Assembly (NCBI GenBank): GCA_900318855.1
Contig: ONMG01000072.1
Coordinates: 1 to 10,764, forward strand
Length of the DNA stretch: 10,764 bases
Source: an uncultured Prevotella sp.
GTDB taxonomy: Bacteria > Bacteroidota > Bacteroidia > Bacteroidales > Bacteroidaceae
Direction of reading: 5' to 3'
Position 1 is the first letter of the stretch; the number at the start of each line of letters is the position of its first letter. The notes under the pieces were generated by a model, which saw nothing but the letters and a program-made list of their open reading frames with translations, had not been told where the DNA came from and ran no database searches. A program made the translations under genes and the position numbers. Below are positions 7,735 to 10,764 of the stretch, piece by piece.

Positions 7735-8349
7735 CTAATGCTTCTTCCAGCCCGGCTGATGGCGCTGCCGGAGCTCCTCGGCCACATCCTCAATGCGGAG
7801 CCCCTTTGAGGCCAAAAGCACCTCCAGATGATAGAGCAGATCGGCCGACTCATAGATGAGTCGCTCGTTGTTGCCGCTCACGGCCTCGATGACAGCTTCG
7901 AGGGCTTCCTCGCCCACTTTCTGTGCCATGCGGTTTGTGCCGTCGCGGAAGAGACTGGTGGTGTAGGAACCCTCTGGCATCTCCTCATGGCGCCGGCAGA
8001 CCACATCCTGCAGACTGCTCAGGAAGCTCAGCGCGTTGGGCTCGTTCTTGGTGCCGAAGCAGGTATCGGTTCCTTTATGGCACACCGGCCCATGCGGCAG
8101 AGCCTCGATGAGCAGCGTGTCGTTGTCGCAATCGGGCGTGATGCTCACCACATCGAGGAAATGTCCGGATGTCTCGCCCTTGGTCCAGAGGCACTTGCGT
8201 GTGCGGCTCCAGAAGGTCACCCGTCCTGAGTCACGCGTTTTCTTGAGCGCTTCCTCATTCATGAAGCCCAGCATGAGCACATTCTTAGTTGTGGCATCCT
8301 GGATGATGGCCGGTATGAGACCACCCATCTTTTCGAAGTCTAATTCCAT
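7735..8349 (-). CDS. hisIE: Bifunctional phosphoribosyl-AMP cyclohydrolase / phosphoribosyl-ATP pyrophosphatase
   Basis: One 204-residue protein carries out steps 2 and 3 of histidine synthesis. The C-terminal HisE part removes pyrophosphate from phosphoribosyl-ATP, and the N-terminal HisI part opens the adenine ring of phosphoribosyl-AMP to give ProFAR. HisI (about 1-108) shows SRTRKCLWTKGETSGH (48-63), the metal-binding DCDND (73-77), and the zinc cysteines C90 and C97 in CHKGTDTCF. HisE (about 109-204) shows SYTTSLF (128-134), the MazG-like KVGEEALEAVIEA helix (144-156) and ESADLLYHLEVLL (167-179). Length and domain order are normal for fused HisIE. The ATG at 8349 lies 51 bases after the hisAF stop and overlaps the end of a 12-codon mini-frame. 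Its product ProFAR is the substrate of the upstream HisA domain. Confidence 0.96.
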   Translation of the reverse strand: MELDFEKMGGLIPAIIQDATTKNVLMLGFMNEEALKKTRDSGRVTFWSRTRKCLWTKGETSGHFLDVVSITPDCDNDTLLIEALPHGPVCHKGTDTCFGTKNEPNALSFLSSLQDVVCRRHEEMPEGSYTTSLFRDGTNRMAQKVGEEALEAVIEAVSGNNERLIYESADLLYHLEVLLASKGLRIEDVAEELRQRHQPGWKKH

Positions 8350-8378
8350 ATCTTGCTGCGATTAATCGTTGATATCAT
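8340..8378 (-). CDS. Possible 12-codon leader frame overlapping the hisIE start
   Basis: In the gap between hisAF and hisIE an AGGAGG sequence (8388-8393 on the minus strand) stands 9 bases before an ATG at 8378. The frame reads MISTINRSKIWN and stops at 8340-8342, so it overlaps the hisIE ATG at 8349 by 10 bases in another frame. Such an arrangement could couple translation into hisIE, which has no good Shine-Dalgarno of its own at the right distance. It contains no run of histidine codons, so it is not a histidine attenuator. Bacteroidota rely little on Shine-Dalgarno pairing, so this may be chance. Confidence 0.25.
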   Translation of the reverse strand: MISTINRSKIWN

Positions 8379-8400
8379 GCGTTCTTTCCTCCTTGCTCAT

Positions 8401-9891
8401 TCAGCGCCTCACATTGACGCCCGACTCATAGAGATATTGCTTGAGAGCGGGAATGGCTATTTGGCCGAAGTGGAACACACTTGCCGCCAGTGCGGCATCG
8501 GCCTTGCCCAAAGTGAAGGCATCAAGAAAATCTTTCATCGTGCCCGCTCCACCACTGGCAATGACGGGAATGGGCAGTTCGTCGCTCAGACGGGCCAAAG
8601 CCTCATTGGCATAACCACGCTGTGTGCCGTCATGATCCATACTGGTGAAGAGTATCTCGCCGGTTCCACGGTCGGCAGCCTCACGGGCCCATTCAAAGAG
8701 GTCGTGCTCTGTGGGCACCCTTCCGCCGTTGACATAACAGCGCCACTCTCCTGGGGCCACCTCGCGCGCGTCAATGGCACACACCACAACCTGCGAACCG
8801 AACCGACGGGCTATCTGGCTGATAAGCTCCGGACGGCGCAAGGCGGCTGAGTTGACGCTCACCTTGTCGGCTCCCGCAGTGAGCAACCGCTCCACATCGG
8901 CCAGTTCAGAGATGCCGCCGCCCACGGTGAAAGGGATGCTGAGCTCTTCGGCCACACGACTTACGACCTGGGTGAAGGTCTTGCGGCCTTCATGGGTTGC
9001 TGTGATGTCGAGGAAGACGAGTTCATCGGCTCCTGCCTCACTGTAAGCCTTACCGAGAGCCACGGGGTCACCGGCCTCACGGAGATGCTTGAAATGAGTG
9101 CCTTTCACCGTCTGGCCGTCCTTCACATCGAGACAGGGGATGATGCGCTTGGCCAGCGATGACGAGCACTGTTGCCCACTGAGCAGCAATCCTGGCACAC
9201 TGATAGAACCTTCATAGATGGCCTTACCCACCACAACGGCGGGCACACGAGCCTTAGTCAGCCTCGCTATATCGGCCATACTGCTCACTCCACCACTGGC
9301 AATGAGCTCCATATCGGGGAATTGGTCGAGAATCTGCCGGTAGAGGTCGGTATCGGGTCCCTGCATCATGCCGTCGCGCTGGATATTGGTGCACAGCACC
9401 TTGGTGATGCCCAAAGCACGATAGGTCTGGAGGAAAGCGGACAAACTCAAGCCGGAGTCTTCCTTCCACCCCTTGATGGCAATGCAACCGTCCTTGACGT
9501 CGGCACCCAGGATGAATCGCCCCGCACCATAACGGGCTATCCATCTGCGGAAGAGCTCGGGCTCGGTGACAGCAGTGCTGCCCACAGTCACCCACCGGAC
9601 GCCACACTCAAAGGCGGTCTGCATATCGTCGTCGGTACGGATGCCACCGCCAAAGTCGACCTCTATGCCTTCAATGCCGCAAATAGCCTTCAGTGCCTCC
9701 GTGTTGACCACGTGCCCCAAGCGTGCACCATCGAGATCGACCACATGCACGCGCCGATACCCTGCGCTCACAAAGCATTGCGCCACTTGGCGGGGACAGG
9801 AGGAGTAGACGACTTTCTGATTGTAATCACCCTTGGACAGGCGTACGCACTGGCCGTCGATGAGGTCTATGGCAGGGATGAGTTGCGTCAT
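8401..9891 (-). CDS. hisAF: HisA-HisF fusion: ProFAR isomerase joined to IGP synthase cyclase subunit
   Basis: A single intact 496-codon frame encodes two complete (beta/alpha)8 barrels that are normally separate proteins. Residues 1 to about 238 are HisA, which isomerises ProFAR to PRFAR: IPAIDLIDG with D9, the phosphate loop DFGGGIR (79-85), GADVKDG with D131, and T168 in CTNIQRDG. A short linker SGQQCSSS (238-245) leads to HisF (245-496), which uses ammonia from HisH to convert PRFAR to imidazole-glycerol phosphate and AICAR. HisF marks are LAKRIIPCLDVKDG with D255, FTVGGGI (321-327), AIDAR with D374, EILFTSMDHDGT (412-423) and IASGGAG (444-450). Numbered from 245, these aspartates fall at 11 and 130, exactly the catalytic positions of standalone HisF. 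The codon at the HisF Met position (9157-9159) is TCG. The ATG overlaps the hisH stop by 4 bases, implying coupled synthesis of both synthase partners. Confidence 0.93.
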   Translation of the reverse strand: MTQLIPAIDLIDGQCVRLSKGDYNQKVVYSSCPRQVAQCFVSAGYRRVHVVDLDGARLGHVVNTEALKAICGIEGIEVDFGGGIRTDDDMQTAFECGVRWVTVGSTAVTEPELFRRWIARYGAGRFILGADVKDGCIAIKGWKEDSGLSLSAFLQTYRALGITKVLCTNIQRDGMMQGPDTDLYRQILDQFPDMELIASGGVSSMADIARLTKARVPAVVVGKAIYEGSISVPGLLLSGQQCSSSLAKRIIPCLDVKDGQTVKGTHFKHLREAGDPVALGKAYSEAGADELVFLDITATHEGRKTFTQVVSRVAEELSIPFTVGGGISELADVERLLTAGADKVSVNSAALRRPELISQIARRFGSQVVVCAIDAREVAPGEWRCYVNGGRVPTEHDLFEWAREAADRGTGEILFTSMDHDGTQRGYANEALARLSDELPIPVIASGGAGTMKDFLDAFTLGKADAALAASVFHFGQIAIPALKQYLYESGVNVRR

Positions 9892-10478
9892 AATGCTAAG
9901 AAATTTCTAAGGATTTGCTCCCCCACGACTCCACTCTTCTCGGGATGGAACTGGGTGGCAAAGAAGTTATCGCGACAGATAGCTGCACTGTAAGGCTGCA
10001 CATAATCGGCTGTGGCTATAGTGAACGGTGAGGCCGGCACATAAAAACTATGGACGAAATAGGTAAAACTGTCCTCGTCAATACCTTTAAAGAGCGGGCC
10101 TCTAAGCCCGTGGAGGCTATTCCATCCCATGGCAGGGACCTTGTCCTCATGGCGCACAGGCCGGAACCGCTTCACCTCCATCGGAAAGATGCCTAAGCAC
10201 GGTGTGGATCCCTCCTCGCTGAACGAGCAGAGGAGTTGCATGCCGATGCAAATGCCCAGCACGGGTTGCGTAGCCTCGCGAAGTACAGTGTCAAGTCCCT
10301 TCTCACGGAGGCAGGCCATGGCACCGGATGCCTCGCCCTGACCGGGGAAGACGATATGACTCGCGGAACGGATTTCGGCCGCATCATCGGTGAGCACTGG
10401 CTCAGCTCCAAGACGCTTGAGTGCGCACATCACGGAAAAGATGTTCCCCGCATTATACTTGACAACAGCTACCTTCAT
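9888..10478 (-). CDS. hisH: Imidazole glycerol phosphate synthase glutaminase subunit
   Basis: This 196-residue class I glutamine amidotransferase releases ammonia from glutamine and passes it through the HisF barrel for imidazole-ring formation. The catalytic triad is C77 in GICIGMQLL (75-83), and H178 and E180 in QFHPEKSG (176-183). The oxyanion-loop segment is PGQGEASGAM (45-54), where most family members have PGVG. HSFY (143-146) is also typical. Length is normal. It is the first gene of the run, about 45 bases downstream of a Bacteroidota-type promoter, and its stop overlaps the ATG of the HisA-HisF fusion, so its partner subunit is the fused protein. The leader just before the ATG is A/T-rich, which favours initiation in this phylum. 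The genes for hisG, hisD, hisC and hisB are not in this window. Confidence 0.96.
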   Translation of the reverse strand: MKVAVVKYNAGNIFSVMCALKRLGAEPVLTDDAAEIRSASHIVFPGQGEASGAMACLREKGLDTVLREATQPVLGICIGMQLLCSFSEEGSTPCLGIFPMEVKRFRPVRHEDKVPAMGWNSLHGLRGPLFKGIDEDSFTYFVHSFYVPASPFTIATADYVQPYSAAICRDNFFATQFHPEKSGVVGEQILRNFLAL

Positions 10479-10527
10479 CTTTATACCTTATTTATCCTTC
10501 CGGCAAATCCCTGCCTGCAATTCACTG

Positions 10528-10558
10528 CAAAGATAGTGCAAACGAAGGGAATGGCAAA
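10528..10558 (-). promoter_or_regulatory. Bacteroidota-type promoter for the his gene run
   Basis: On the minus strand a TTTG (10555-10558) is followed after exactly 19 bases by TATCTTTG (10528-10535). This matches the Bacteroidota primary-sigma consensus TTTG, N19-21, TAnnTTTG. The transcript would start near 10522, giving a leader of about 45 bases before the hisH ATG. No run of histidine codons or attenuator is visible in that leader. It is the only clear match found in the non-coding gaps of this window. Confidence 0.75.
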
Positions 10559-10583
10559 GAAAAAGCTTGCTTTTTTCTTTGCC
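10553..10583. promoter_or_regulatory. Perfect 12-bp inverted repeat over the -33 element, candidate operator
   Basis: GGCAAAGAAAAA (10553-10564) and TTTTTCTTTGCC (10572-10583) are perfect arms around a 7-base centre. The arm nearer the gene contains the TTTG of the -33 promoter element, so a protein dimer bound here would compete with RNA polymerase. As RNA it would be a weak A-U stem without a following U tract in either direction, so a terminator is less likely. No regulator can be named from the sequence. Confidence 0.5.
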
Positions 10584-10764
10584 TTGCCTGAGTGCAGCCT
10601 ATCTTCTTGCGAAGCCTCAATTCCGCGACCCTACTAATAGTCTTAGGTCATTGCGGTCAAAAGCGCCCAGAATGCGATTTCTCTTGTTCAAACTGGCTTT
10701 TTGCCATATTCTAACTGATATGAGCGTATAAAGCCCCCTTACCCCCCCCCATTAGGGATATTAA
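10584..10764. other. Non-coding sequence upstream of the his promoter
   Basis: No gene was found on either strand between the inverted repeat and the window edge. The stretch holds a small TGGC/GCCA hairpin with an A5/T5 loop near 10694-10706 and a run of nine C at 10742-10750, preceded by CCCCC and TTA. It may hold the end of a neighbouring unit beyond the window, or a dispersed intergenic repeat. Confidence 0.4.

Noticed and set aside
9150..9215. Sequencing frameshift as the cause of the HisA-HisF fusion
   Set aside because: Both domains are complete in the same frame, and no stop exists in any minus-strand frame across the junction, so an indel would not recreate two genes.
9172..9993. 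Plus-strand open frame of 273 codons opposite hisAF and hisH
   Set aside because: It is antisense to two genes with intact catalytic motifs and has no recognisable domain.
10553..10583. Intrinsic terminator of a gene to the right
   Set aside because: The stem is mostly A-T, no T run follows on either strand, and the repeat overlaps a good promoter, so an operator fits better.

Overview
The window looks like a stretch of a Bacteroidota chromosome, most likely Prevotella or a close relative. The reasons are the class III fructose-bisphosphatase, the fused HisIE protein, the ftsE-lysC-lysA gene order, and a promoter of the Bacteroidota type (TTTG, 19 bases, TAnnTTTG) in front of the first gene. 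The genus is an inference from protein character and promoter style, not from a database match.

All nine genes lie on the minus strand, so they read from right to left. A promoter near 10528-10558, overlapped by a perfect 12-base inverted repeat, precedes hisH. Next comes one long reading frame holding HisA and HisF fused head to tail, then hisIE. These supply late histidine biosynthesis: phosphoribosyl-AMP formation and ring opening, ProFAR isomerisation, and imidazole-glycerol-phosphate synthesis with release of AICAR. Then come ftsE (cell-division ABC ATPase), lysC (aspartate kinase) and lysA (diaminopimelate decarboxylase), which link the lysine/meso-DAP pathway to envelope growth. A membrane-anchored family 2 glycosyltransferase, an unassigned protein that resembles only the N-terminal half of a GT-B glycosyltransferase, and the class III fructose-1,6-bisphosphatase gene fbp close the run.

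Spacings are tight: 4-base overlaps at hisH/hisAF and GT2/next gene, 1 base at lysA/GT2, 11 bases at lysC/lysA, 24 before fbp, and 51-81 bases at hisAF/hisIE, hisIE/ftsE and ftsE/lysC. No second Bacteroidota-type promoter was seen in the internal gaps, so long co-transcription is possible though unproven.

Two non-coding ends remain. Bases 1-392 hold a degenerate tandem repeat of about 32 bases (CTTTAC motif) at the left edge, then a GC-rich, hairpin-rich stretch downstream of fbp. Bases 10479-10764 hold the his leader, promoter and inverted repeat, then unassigned sequence ending near a run of nine C. The most notable observation is the HisA-HisF fusion; second are the half-GT-B protein and the left-edge repeat array.
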